Shown: positions 1 through 6,351, counted from the first letter of the stretch. The stretch: 7,211 nt of DNA from Gammaproteobacteria bacterium (GCA_012513235.1 JAAZCO010000119.1:1-7211), one strand, 5' to 3'. Notes: a model not told the origin generated them from the sequence alone. A program made the numbers and translations.

Positions 1-511
1 CAGGCTGTTGCATAGCAGGCTGGGCTGCAGGAGCTGCTGGCTTTTGACCTGTCAATACAGATAAAGAATCATTACTCACGCCCGTACTCAGCGTTTTCAC
101 CGGTGCCGAAGCGGCCAGTGCCGCTAAACGCCCACTACGAGTTAACGCTTTAGTGACTTTGCTGGTGAGTTGTTCTTGGGTGAAGGGCTTACCCACATAA
201 TCCGTCACACCGGCTTGAATTGCCTGTACGACATTTTCTTTATCGCCACGACTGGTCACCATAATAAACGGCACCGTTTTAAACTGTGGCTGCTGGCGAA
301 ACCATTCAAGCAGCTCTAAGCCGCTCATTTCTGGCATTTCCCAGTCACATAAAATCAAATCAAAACTTTGATTGCTTAGAATCTGCTTGGCTTTAAGGCC
401 ATTCACAGCTTCTTCAATCTGAATACCTGGGAAGTAAGCGCGCAAACTCTTCTTCAATAAGTCGCGAATAAACAATGCATCATCAACCACCAACACACTC
501 ACTTTACTCAT
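1..511 (-). CDS. CheY-like response regulator, C-terminal part outside the window
   Basis: This is the first 170 codons of a two-component receiver protein; the frame stays open to the left edge. The receiver fold fills about residues 3-125. Its phosphorylation residues are all visible: acidic pair D10/D11, phospho-acceptor D56 in LCDWEMP, switch threonine T86 in IMVTSRG and K108 in YVGKPF. After about residue 130 the chain becomes a flexible Ala/Pro/Gln-rich linker (ending PAAPAAQPAMQQP), so a second domain or a long tail probably lies beyond the edge. The ATG at 511 is preceded by AGGGAG with 6 nt spacing, a good ribosome binding site. The gene follows secB in the same direction after 91 bp and could be read from the same transcript or its own. 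A receiver domain with intact phosphorylation residues is clear. The output (enzyme, c-di-GMP binding, DNA binding, or none) and the partner kinase cannot be told from this part. Confidence 0.9.
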   Translation of the reverse strand, partial: MSKVSVLVVDDALFIRDLLKKSLRAYFPGIQIEEAVNGLKAKQILSNQSFDLILCDWEMPEMSGLELLEWFRQQPQFKTVPFIMVTSRGDKENVVQAIQAGVTDYVGKPFTQEQLTSKVTKALTRSGRLAALAASAPVKTLSTGVSNDSLSVLTGQKPAAPAAQPAMQQP

Positions 512-548
512 GACTTACTCCCTAGGTAACCATAACGTGCTTGCGCGC

Positions 549-575
549 TGCCTAAGCTCAAGCTGAACTTAGGCA
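549..575 (-). repeat. Hairpin between secB and the response regulator
   Basis: A perfect 8-bp inverted repeat, TGCCTAAG (549-556) and CTTAGGCA (568-575), has an 11-nt loop and lies 28 bases past the secB stop on the minus strand. No T-tract follows on either strand, so it is not a standard intrinsic terminator. It could be a weak attenuating hairpin, an mRNA 3'-end stabiliser or a Rho-linked end. The dyad is visible; the role is inferred. Confidence 0.4.
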
Positions 576-602
576 ACACAAGCATAATCAGCAGACTGAA
601 AC

Positions 603-1082
603 TTAAGCTTGAACTTCTGCACCAGACTGCATGCGCTGTAACTCTTGTGCATACAGAGCGTCGAAGTTAACAGGCGCTAACATCAAGGCAGGGAAAGAGC
701 CACGTACCACTAAGCTGTCGAGGGTTTCACGCGCATAAGGGAACAGGATACTTGGGCAGAACGCACCCAATGCATGACCTTGTGAAGCATCATCTAAACC
801 TTGTACTAAGAAAATACCGGCTTGCTGTACTTCTGCAATAAAGGCGACTTCTTCACCAGTTTTAACCGTTACGGTGATCGTCAGTACGACTTCATGAAAG
901 TCACCTTCAAGAGCACGCTGACGGGTGTTGAGATCCAATTCAATATTTGGATTCCACTCTTCGCGGAACACTTCAGGGCTTTTTGGTGCTTCAAAGGATA
1001 AATCTTTGACATAAATACGCTGTAAAGAAAACTGTGAAGTAGGCTCTTGTGCAGCGGCTGCGTTGTTATTGTGCTCAGTCAT
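603..1082 (-). CDS. secB: Protein-export chaperone SecB
   Basis: SecB is a cytosolic tetrameric holdase. It binds unfolded preproteins and hands them to SecA for export through SecYEG. The 159-residue product has the usual family length (E. coli 155). Recognisable family segments are the first strand with IYVKDLSFEAP (about 23-33), WNP (43-45), the long strand with FHEVVLTITVTVK (62-74), the AFIAEVQQAGIF stretch (80-91), the conserved CPSILFPYARE helix region (109-119) and PVNFDALY (137-144). The N-terminus is a short disordered Asn/Ala-rich tail, which is variable in this family. A GAAGGGA ribosome binding site lies about 9 nt before the ATG, slightly far but usable. The gene is the third of the divergent cluster rhodanese-grxC-secB, separated from grxC by 91 bp containing palindromes. 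The same order is known in E. coli (yibN-grxC-secB). Identification is secure. Confidence 0.97.
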   Translation of the reverse strand: MTEHNNNAAAAQEPTSQFSLQRIYVKDLSFEAPKSPEVFREEWNPNIELDLNTRQRALEGDFHEVVLTITVTVKTGEEVAFIAEVQQAGIFLVQGLDDASQGHALGAFCPSILFPYARETLDSLVVRGSFPALMLAPVNFDALYAQELQRMQSGAEVQA

Positions 1083-1119
1083 CTATCTAATATCCCTTCA
1101 TTGTTAATATGTATTGAGT

Positions 1120-1170
1120 CTATGTCAGTGCGCAGCGCATCGTGTGCCACACGCACTGATACTCCAGTAT
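1120..1170 (-). repeat. Overlapping palindromes between grxC and secB
   Basis: Several dyads are packed into 50 bp. TCAGTGCG (1125-1132) pairs with CGCACTGA (1152-1159) around a 19-nt loop. Inside are TGCGC-A-GCGCA (1129-1139) and CGTGTG-C-CACACG (1141-1153), and next to them is ATACT-CC-AGTAT (1159-1170). The forms are mutually exclusive: the outer stem competes with the inner ones. No T-tract follows on the minus strand, so a classical terminator is unlikely. An RNA processing or stabilising element between grxC and secB, or a protein-binding site, are options. The dyads are visible; the function is inferred. Confidence 0.45.
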
Positions 1171-1173
1171 GTA

Positions 1174-1425
1174 TTAGGCTAATAAAGCGTCAAGCTTACC
1201 GCCACGCTCCAATGCAAACAGCTCATCACAACCGCCTACGTGCAGTTCATCAATCCAAATTTGCGGCACCGATGTACGTCCGGCTTTTTCAGCCATTTTC
1301 GCACGTACATCAGCTTTACCATCCACACGGATCTCTTCGAACTTCACACCCTTATTGCTCAGCAAAGTCTTTGCGCGAGTACAAAAGGGGCACCAGTCGC
1401 TGGAATAAATAATTACTTTAGCCAT
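1174..1425 (-). CDS. grxC: Glutaredoxin, GrxC type
   Basis: This is a small cytosolic thiol-disulfide oxidoreductase that uses glutathione to reduce protein disulfides and glutathionylated proteins. The 83-residue product is a single glutaredoxin/thioredoxin fold of the usual bacterial Grx3 length. Visible residues are the dithiol active site C12-P-F-C15 (Phe in place of the common Tyr), the cis-proline loop TSVPQIW (51-57, P54) and the glutathione-binding GGCDEL (64-69). C66 is a third cysteine, as in many GrxC proteins. The start is well supported: GGTGA lies 6 nt before the ATG and inside the end of the upstream rhodanese gene, whose TAA is separated from this ATG by one base. Translational coupling is therefore likely. 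The neighbourhood (rhodanese upstream, secB downstream) matches E. coli yibN-grxC-secB. Identification is firm. Confidence 0.96.
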   Translation of the reverse strand: MAKVIIYSSDWCPFCTRAKTLLSNKGVKFEEIRVDGKADVRAKMAEKAGRTSVPQIWIDELHVGGCDELFALERGGKLDALLA

Positions 1426-1426
1426 T

Positions 1427-1852
1427 TTATTTCACCACTGGCAGGTTTTCACTGCGCCAACCGGTAATACCACCGGACAGACGTGCCGCAGTAAAGCCTG
1501 CTTTTTTGAGTTCAGAGCATGCACCGCCAGCATTAACGCCAGAAGCACATACGACGATAATAGTTTTATCTTTATGCTTTTGCAGCTCACCCATACGGGT
1601 TGCTAGCTGATCATTGCTAATATTCACTGAGCCGACAATATGACCGGTAATAAAGTCTTTTTTCGGACGAATATCAAGGATAAAGGCTTCATCACGATTG
1701 ACCATCGCGGTTAACTCACGCGTGCTTAGATTACGTCCAGCATTGCGCGATTGCTGCATCACCAGCAATACAACCAAAATAAGAAATGTTCCACTGAGCA
1801 CATAGTGCGCAGTCATAAATTCAAGGAATTTAGCAAGTGTATCGGCAATCAT
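1427..1852 (-). CDS. yibN: Membrane-anchored rhodanese-like protein (YibN family)
   Basis: The product has one N-terminal transmembrane helix (about residues 17-32, YVLSGTFLILVVLLVM) followed by a rhodanese domain (about 43-138). The charged segment after the helix suggests a cytoplasmic domain. Rhodanese hallmarks are LDIRPKKDFITGHI (about 59-72), the cysteine loop CASGVNA (C102) and LSGGITGW near the end. The usual loop is C-x-x-G-x-R; here the arginine position is N107, so sulfurtransferase activity may be altered or lost. The frame can be extended to a GTG at 1861, but that codon has no ribosome binding site. The ATG at 1852 has GAG 8 nt upstream, gives 141 residues and is preferred, though not strongly. 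E. coli YibN sits in the same gene order and, as I recall, has been reported to interact with the YidC insertase. The fold and family are clear; the substrate is unknown. Confidence 0.88.
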   Translation of the reverse strand: MIADTLAKFLEFMTAHYVLSGTFLILVVLLVMQQSRNAGRNLSTRELTAMVNRDEAFILDIRPKKDFITGHIVGSVNISNDQLATRMGELQKHKDKTIIVVCASGVNAGGACSELKKAGFTAARLSGGITGWRSENLPVVK

Positions 1853-1882
1853 AGTGAGCACTCAAAGCGTTAGTATCCGCAA

Positions 1883-1911
1883 AGTATACACAGACCTGCG
1901 CATTCTCTGAA
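1883..1911 (-). promoter_or_regulatory. Probable sigma-70 promoter for the rhodanese-grxC-secB cluster
   Basis: On the minus strand, TATACT (1888 down to 1883, 5 of 6 consensus bases) lies 17 bp after TTCAGA (1911 down to 1906, 4 of 6). Transcription would start near 1876, about 24 bases before the chosen ATG at 1852. Spacing and position fit a promoter for the leftward cluster. This is a match by eye only, without transcript evidence. Confidence 0.5.
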
Positions 1912-1931
1912 CCACTAACAATGACGCGCCG

Positions 1932-1960
1932 AGCACATCCAGCTAAACTTAGCTTATATT
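1932..1960 (+). promoter_or_regulatory. Possible gpmI promoter with an adjoining palindrome
   Basis: TATATT (1955-1960) is a reasonable -10 box. At 17 bp spacing the -35 position holds AGCACA (1932-1937), only 3 of 6. In the spacer, directly abutting the -10, is a perfect dyad: AGCTAA (1941-1946), AC, TTAGCT (1949-1954). Its position would let a bound regulator block or assist polymerase. The weak -35 makes activator dependence conceivable. The promoter and operator roles are inferred from position. Confidence 0.35.
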
Positions 1961-1987
1961 TTGTTATTTACTTGCGAGTTTATTCTT

Positions 1988-3526
1988 ATGCATACCACGC
2001 CTAAGCCTTTAGTTCTTGTGATTTTGGATGGTTTTGGTCATAGCGACAGCCCTGACTACAACGCCATTTATAGTGCCAACACCCCTGTATATGACCGTTT
2101 ACGCGCCCAACATGCCAATACACTGATTTCTGGCAGCGGTATGGATGTGGGTTTACCCGACGGGCAAATGGGTAACTCGGAAGTCGGCCATATGAACCTC
2201 GGTGCCGGCCGCGTGGTGTATCAAGATTTCACGCGCATTACTAAAGCGATTCAAGACGGTGACTTTTTTACCAATCCGGCACTGACCAGCGCCGTCGATC
2301 AAGCGGTTGAAAAAGGTAAAGCAGTCCATATTCTGGGCTTACTGTCTGAGGGCGGCGTCCACAGCCATCAAGACCATCTGATCGCCATGATTGAACTGGC
2401 CGCCCAGCGTGGTGCTGAGAAAATTTACCTGCATGCTTTCCTCGATGGTCGTGATACGCCACCACGCAGTGCCCAGCCTTCCATTGCAGCGATTGAAACG
2501 GCCTGCGCCAAGATTGGCAAAGGCCGTATTGCTAGCCTGATTGGTCGTTACTACGCCATGGATCGTGACAATCGTTGGGATCGTGTTGAGCAAGCGTGGA
2601 AGTTACTCGCCGATGGTCAGGGTATTCACCATGCCGACACTGCAAGCGCAGCCTTGGCTGAATCTTATGCGCGCGACGAATCAGATGAATTTGTTAAAGC
2701 CACCCGCATTGGTGAGCCCGTGCCGATGGAAGATGGCGACAGCGTAATCTTTATGAACTTCCGTGCCGACCGTGCCCGTGAGCTCAGCCATGTATTCCTC
2801 GATGCAGATTTTTCAGGTTTTGCACGTGAGCGCTTACCTCAGCTCAGCCAATTTGTCATGCTCACCCAATACGCTGCTGATTTACCCGCACCCAGCGCTT
2901 TTGCACCCACACCATTGGTCAATGTGCTCGGTGAATACTTAGCCAACCAAGGCAAAACCCAGCTGCGCATTGCCGAAACTGAAAAATACGCCCACGTCAC
3001 CTTCTTCTTTTCCGGTGGCCGCGAGCAGCCGTTTGTCGGTGAAGAGCGTATTTTAATTCCGTCACCCAACGTGGCAACTTATGATTTGCAGCCAGAAATG
3101 AGCGCGCCTGAAGTCACCGATCGTATTGTCGAAGCCATTGAGCAGCAAAAATACGATGTGATAATAGTTAACTACGCTAACGGCGATATGGTTGGTCACA
3201 CCGGTGTGTTTGACGCAGCAGTCGCTGCAGTTGAGTGCCTTGATCACTGTGTTGACCGCATTGTCACCGCTTTAGATAAAGTTGGCGGCGAAGCGCTGAT
3301 CACTGCCGACCACGGTAACGTTGAGCAAATGGAAGATGAATGCACTGGCCAAGCCCATACCGCGCATACCTGTGAGCCTGTGCCCTTTATCTATGTTGGC
3401 AAACGCCCTGCTACTATGCGTAATGATGGTGTACTGGCTGATGTTGCTCCGACCATGCTGACCTTAATGGGCTTACCGATTCCTGAGCAAATGACCGGCC
3501 GCAGCATAGTTGAGCTCAAGTCATAG
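1988..3526 (+). CDS. gpmI: 2,3-bisphosphoglycerate-independent phosphoglycerate mutase
   Basis: GpmI interconverts 3-phosphoglycerate and 2-phosphoglycerate in glycolysis and gluconeogenesis through a phosphoserine intermediate. It is a cytosolic monomer that needs two Mn ions. The 512-residue length is standard. Visible residues are metal ligand D14 in LVILDGFG, nucleophile S64 in QMGNSEVGH, substrate-loop GGVHSH (122-127), LDGRDTPPRSA, metal ligands D400 and H404 in NGDMVGHTG, D441/H442 in ADHGN, and the following His ligand in AHTAHT (H457 or H460). The alkaline-phosphatase-like phosphatase halves enclose the transferase domain, as in the family. The frame extends to a TTG at 1961, but the family begins close to KPLVLVILDGFG and the ATG at 1988 fits; its ribosome binding site (GAG, 9 nt away) is weak. 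The gene diverges from the rhodanese cluster and precedes envC by 125 bp, an order shared with E. coli. Confidence 0.97.
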   Translation: MHTTPKPLVLVILDGFGHSDSPDYNAIYSANTPVYDRLRAQHANTLISGSGMDVGLPDGQMGNSEVGHMNLGAGRVVYQDFTRITKAIQDGDFFTNPALTSAVDQAVEKGKAVHILGLLSEGGVHSHQDHLIAMIELAAQRGAEKIYLHAFLDGRDTPPRSAQPSIAAIETACAKIGKGRIASLIGRYYAMDRDNRWDRVEQAWKLLADGQGIHHADTASAALAESYARDESDEFVKATRIGEPVPMEDGDSVIFMNFRADRARELSHVFLDADFSGFARERLPQLSQFVMLTQYAADLPAPSAFAPTPLVNVLGEYLANQGKTQLRIAETEKYAHVTFFFSGGREQPFVGEERILIPSPNVATYDLQPEMSAPEVTDRIVEAIEQQKYDVIIVNYANGDMVGHTGVFDAAVAAVECLDHCVDRIVTALDKVGGEALITADHGNVEQMEDECTGQAHTAHTCEPVPFIYVGKRPATMRNDGVLADVAPTMLTLMGLPIPEQMTGRSIVELKS

Positions 3527-3538
3527 CCCAAGGATTTA

Positions 3539-3562
3539 CGTGGTGGCTGTCAACGCGCCACG
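3539..3562 (+). repeat. Short hairpin after gpmI
   Basis: CGTGGTG (3539-3545) and CGCCACG (3556-3562) can pair over 7 bp with one G-U pair and a 10-nt loop, 12 bases past the gpmI stop. No T-tract follows, so termination is unlikely to be complete. The remainder of the 125-bp gap holds a CATAAT (3613-3618) that could be a -10 box for envC, but no convincing -35 lies 16-18 bp before it. Read-through from gpmI into envC is the simplest reading. Confidence 0.3.
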
Positions 3563-3651
3563 CAAATATCAGTTGTTGCATCATCTATGCTGCTCGCTGC
3601 GCTATTTTTAGGCATAATCACTACTTTGTACTCCTCAGGTTAATCTCTGCC

Positions 3652-4929
3652 ATGCTCCGCACATTTTTATTTATCCTACTCAGTTGTGCATTCACTGTTG
3701 CCGTGGCGAACGATCAACGCGTGCAAACTAAGCAACAAATTGCCCAAGCTGCTAAAGACATTGCTGAACTGAAAAAACAACTCAGCAAAATCGCCCAGGA
3801 AAAATCCAGCGCTGAACAAGCCCTGAAAAAAACCGAAAGTGAAATCGGCGACTTAGAGAAGCAAGTTAACGAACTTAAACAGCAGGAAAAGAAAACTGAA
3901 GACGAGCTTAAAGTCCTCGATCAGCAGAAAAAAAAACTCCACAGCTCACGCGTTGAGCAACAAAAGCTCATCGCTATCCAAGCTCGCGCTGCCTACCAAT
4001 CAGGGCAGCACGAGCCTCTGCGTCTTTTGCTCAACCAGCAAGATCCAGAAAAATTCTCACGTAATCTGACCTACTATCAATACATGGGGCAGGCGCGTCA
4101 GGAGCAGATTAAAACCTTTAATGAAACCTTGCGCCAATTGGGCAATATATCCGTCCAAATCACTGAACAACACAATCTGCTTGCAGAGCAAAAAAAAAAT
4201 CTAGTTAGCAAACAAGATGTACTGAAAACTTTACGTCAGCAGCGCCAACAAAAAGTAGCCGTACTGGCTAAACAACAACGTAAAGAAAACCAATCACTGC
4301 AATCACGTCAAGCGGATCAAGTCGCACTCAATAAAGTGCTGAGCACCATTGAAGCGACCTTGGCGCGCCAAGCGCGTGAAGCACAAGAAGCCGAACGCAA
4401 ACGCCAGCAACGCATCGCTGAACAACAACGCCAAGCGCAGCAAGATCTGGCACGCAATTCAAGTAAAAACACCACTGCCAACTCCAAAAGCACTATAGTT
4501 TCTACCGCAGTGACACATAAAGGCGGCTCGTTTTCTAAAGTTCGCGGCCAATTACCTTGGCCGGTGAATGGTCGCATTATTGCCAACTTTGGCAGTGCGC
4601 GCGGTGATAATCGCTCAAAGTGGGATGGTGTATTAATCAGCTCACAAGCGGGTACGCAAGTGCGCGCTATCCATGCAGGTCGTGTAGTATTTGCCGACTG
4701 GTTACGTGGTGCAGGCTTGTTAGTGATTGTGGATCACGGTGACGGCTATTTAAGCCTGTATGGTCACAACCAAAGCTTATTAAGTAAGACTGGCGACACA
4801 GTCAGCGCGGGTCAGGCTATTTCTACCGTGGGTAATACCGGCGGTCGTGATCAAACGGCGCTGTATTTTGCCATACGGCAAAAAGGCCAACCCGCTGATC
4901 CAACCAAGTGGTGTCGTACACAAGGCTAA
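3652..4929 (+). CDS. envC: Murein hydrolase activator EnvC
   Basis: EnvC is a periplasmic activator of septal N-acetylmuramoyl-L-alanine amidases (AmiA/AmiB in E. coli) and is recruited to the division site by FtsEX. The 425-residue product starts with a signal peptide, likely cut after AVA (residue 19). A long Gln/Lys/Glu-rich coiled coil follows (about 22-265), then a Ser/Thr/Asn linker (268-295) and a C-terminal LytM/M23 domain (about 298-421). The zinc ligands of active LytM enzymes are missing: the first motif reads KWDG (323-326) instead of an HxxxD pattern, and the H-x-H near the end is ALYF (403-406). One His remains in YGHNQ (H372). This pattern is expected for EnvC and points to an activator rather than an enzyme. 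The start agrees with the signal peptide, though the ribosome binding site (AGG, 12 nt away) is poor. Runs of 9 and 10 A (3928-3936, 4190-4199) are notable. The gene lies between gpmI and ctpA, 33 bp before the latter. Confidence 0.95.
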   Translation: MLRTFLFILLSCAFTVAVANDQRVQTKQQIAQAAKDIAELKKQLSKIAQEKSSAEQALKKTESEIGDLEKQVNELKQQEKKTEDELKVLDQQKKKLHSSRVEQQKLIAIQARAAYQSGQHEPLRLLLNQQDPEKFSRNLTYYQYMGQARQEQIKTFNETLRQLGNISVQITEQHNLLAEQKKNLVSKQDVLKTLRQQRQQKVAVLAKQQRKENQSLQSRQADQVALNKVLSTIEATLARQAREAQEAERKRQQRIAEQQRQAQQDLARNSSKNTTANSKSTIVSTAVTHKGGSFSKVRGQLPWPVNGRIIANFGSARGDNRSKWDGVLISSQAGTQVRAIHAGRVVFADWLRGAGLLVIVDHGDGYLSLYGHNQSLLSKTGDTVSAGQAISTVGNTGGRDQTALYFAIRQKGQPADPTKWCRTQG

Positions 4930-4950
4930 ATTGGAATGCAAAAATTCTCT

Positions 4951-4955
4951 AGGAG
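4951..4955 (+). promoter_or_regulatory. Ribosome binding site that fixes the ctpA start
   Basis: AGGAG lies 7 nt before the ATG at 4963. The alternative in-frame ATG at 4936 has no usable ribosome binding site and would put nine extra residues before the signal peptide. This site therefore selects 4963. Confidence 0.8.
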
Positions 4956-4962
4956 TTACCCC

Positions 4963-6282
4963 ATGCCCTTTACTCGAACATATTTAGCCTCAGCTGTATT
5001 CAGTACGCTGCTGATCATGGGCTTGATAAGCACACCGACACTGGCGGTACCTAATCCTGCCGATACGGTGGCCACTGAAACCTTACCACTGAATGACTTG
5101 CGCACCTTTGCCGAAGTACTTGAGCGCATCAAAACCGCCTATGTTGAGCCCATCGACGATAAAACCCTGTTTGAAAACGCCATTAAAGGCATGCTCAGCA
5201 ATCTCGACCCACACTCCAGCTACCTTGACCCAGAAGATTTTCGCCAGCTACAAGAAAGCACCAGCGGTGAGTTTGGCGGCTTAGGTATTGAAGTGGGTTT
5301 AGAAGATGGCGTGCTACAAGTGATCGCGCCCATTGATGACTCCCCAGCATCCGCTGCAGGGCTTGAAGCACAAGATTTAATTATCAAAATTGATGACCAA
5401 CCCACTAAGGGCCAATCATTAATGGAAGCGGTAGAAAAAATGCGCGGCAAGCCGGGCACCAGCATTCGCTTAACTATTGTGCGTGACGGTCGCAAACCTT
5501 TTGATGTCACCCTCAAACGTGCGGTCATTAAAAGCCGCAGCGTTAAAGGCCAGCTACTGGAAGATGACTACGGTTTAATCCGCATCAGTCAATTCCAAGT
5601 CAATACCGGTAGCGAAGTTGCTAAAGCCTTAGGCGCATTAAAGAAAGACAATAAAGGCAAACCACTGCAAGGCCTGATTCTCGATCTACGCAATAACCCA
5701 GGTGGTGTCTTACAGGCGGCCGTTGAAGTGACTGATCAATTTATCAGTGATGGCTTAATTGTCTACACCAAAGGTCGCTTGGCCAATGCTGAACTGCGTT
5801 TTTCCGCTACGGCTGAAAATATCAGTGGCGACGTACCTTTAGTGGTGCTGATCAATGGCGGTAGCGCCTCAGCTTCAGAAATTGTTGCAGGCGCTCTACA
5901 AGATCATAAGCGTGCCGTATTGATGGGTACCGATAGCTTCGGTAAAGGCTCAGTACAAACCGTATTACCGCTGAATAACGACCGTGCATTGAAGCTCACC
6001 ACTGCGCTGTACTACACGCCTAAAGGCCGTTCAATTCAGGCGCAGGGTATTGTTCCTGATATCGTGGTTGAACGTGCGAAGATCAGCCAAGAAGACAGTA
6101 CTTTAGGTATTAAAGAAGCAGATCTGGTTGGCCACCTTGGTAACGGCAATGGCGGTCCCGATAAGCGCAGTAAAGCTGATAAAGATAAAAAGCCGCGCTT
6201 GCAAGATGAAGACTATCAAGTCAATCAGGCCATGAATTTACTCAAAGGCATGAACGTACTAAAGGCACCTAAGACTCTCTAA
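4963..6282 (+). CDS. ctpA: Carboxy-terminal processing protease, S41 family, periplasmic
   Basis: This is an exported serine protease with a Ser/Lys dyad that trims or degrades substrates from their C-termini. The 439-residue product has an N-terminal signal peptide (about 1-28, ending PTLA), a helical N-terminal region (about 45-95, with LDPHSSYLDPEDF), a PDZ domain (about 104-190, with GLGIEVG) and the S41 catalytic core (about 195-370). Catalytic residues are inferred as S303 in GGSASASEI and K328 in FGKGSVQ, 25 apart as in known CtpA enzymes, with E306 and Q332 at the matching auxiliary positions. A charged, probably flexible Gly/Lys/Asp stretch (392-415) precedes a short C-terminal helix. 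Length and layout match Pseudomonas aeruginosa CtpA (about 436 residues), which acts with the lipoprotein LbcA to degrade peptidoglycan cross-link hydrolases. The gene follows envC by 33 bp and ends at a strong terminator. Its substrates here are not known. Confidence 0.95.
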   Translation: MPFTRTYLASAVFSTLLIMGLISTPTLAVPNPADTVATETLPLNDLRTFAEVLERIKTAYVEPIDDKTLFENAIKGMLSNLDPHSSYLDPEDFRQLQESTSGEFGGLGIEVGLEDGVLQVIAPIDDSPASAAGLEAQDLIIKIDDQPTKGQSLMEAVEKMRGKPGTSIRLTIVRDGRKPFDVTLKRAVIKSRSVKGQLLEDDYGLIRISQFQVNTGSEVAKALGALKKDNKGKPLQGLILDLRNNPGGVLQAAVEVTDQFISDGLIVYTKGRLANAELRFSATAENISGDVPLVVLINGGSASASEIVAGALQDHKRAVLMGTDSFGKGSVQTVLPLNNDRALKLTTALYYTPKGRSIQAQGIVPDIVVERAKISQEDSTLGIKEADLVGHLGNGNGGPDKRSKADKDKKPRLQDEDYQVNQAMNLLKGMNVLKAPKTL

Positions 6283-6311
6283 TCATTGCTACAGACTCAG
6301 TATAAGGCAAT

Positions 6312-6351
6312 AAAAAACGGCATCTGCACGCTTAGCGCAGATGCCGTTTTT
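6312..6351. terminator. Bidirectional intrinsic terminator between ctpA and hisF
   Basis: A perfect 10-bp stem, CGGCATCTGC (6318-6327) with GCAGATGCCG (6337-6346), has a 9-nt loop. It is flanked by six A on the left and five T on the right. On the plus strand it ends ctpA, starting 30 bases after its stop; on the minus strand the A run becomes a T-tract that ends hisF. The convergent gene arrangement fits a shared terminator. Confidence 0.93.

Noticed and set aside
1100..1128. Promoter candidate for secB (CTGACA, 17 bp, AACAAT on the minus strand)
   Set aside because: The -35 matches 5 of 6, but the start would fall at about 1093, inside the ribosome binding site of secB, leaving almost no leader. 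The -35 is also part of the palindrome arm.
1047..1412. Open frame on the plus strand, 121 codons, across grxC
   Set aside because: It lies opposite grxC and the palindrome region, has Cys/His/Arg-rich composition without recognisable motifs, and overlaps a secure gene. It is an antisense shadow.
3590..3618. Promoter for envC using CATAAT at 3613-3618
   Set aside because: The -10 is good, but the -35 position (CTGCTC) matches only 2 of 6 and there is no TG extension. It is not enough to list as a promoter.
4543..4917. Active M23 zinc endopeptidase
   Set aside because: The domain has the fold signature but lacks the zinc-binding His/Asp positions, so it is called as the EnvC activator.
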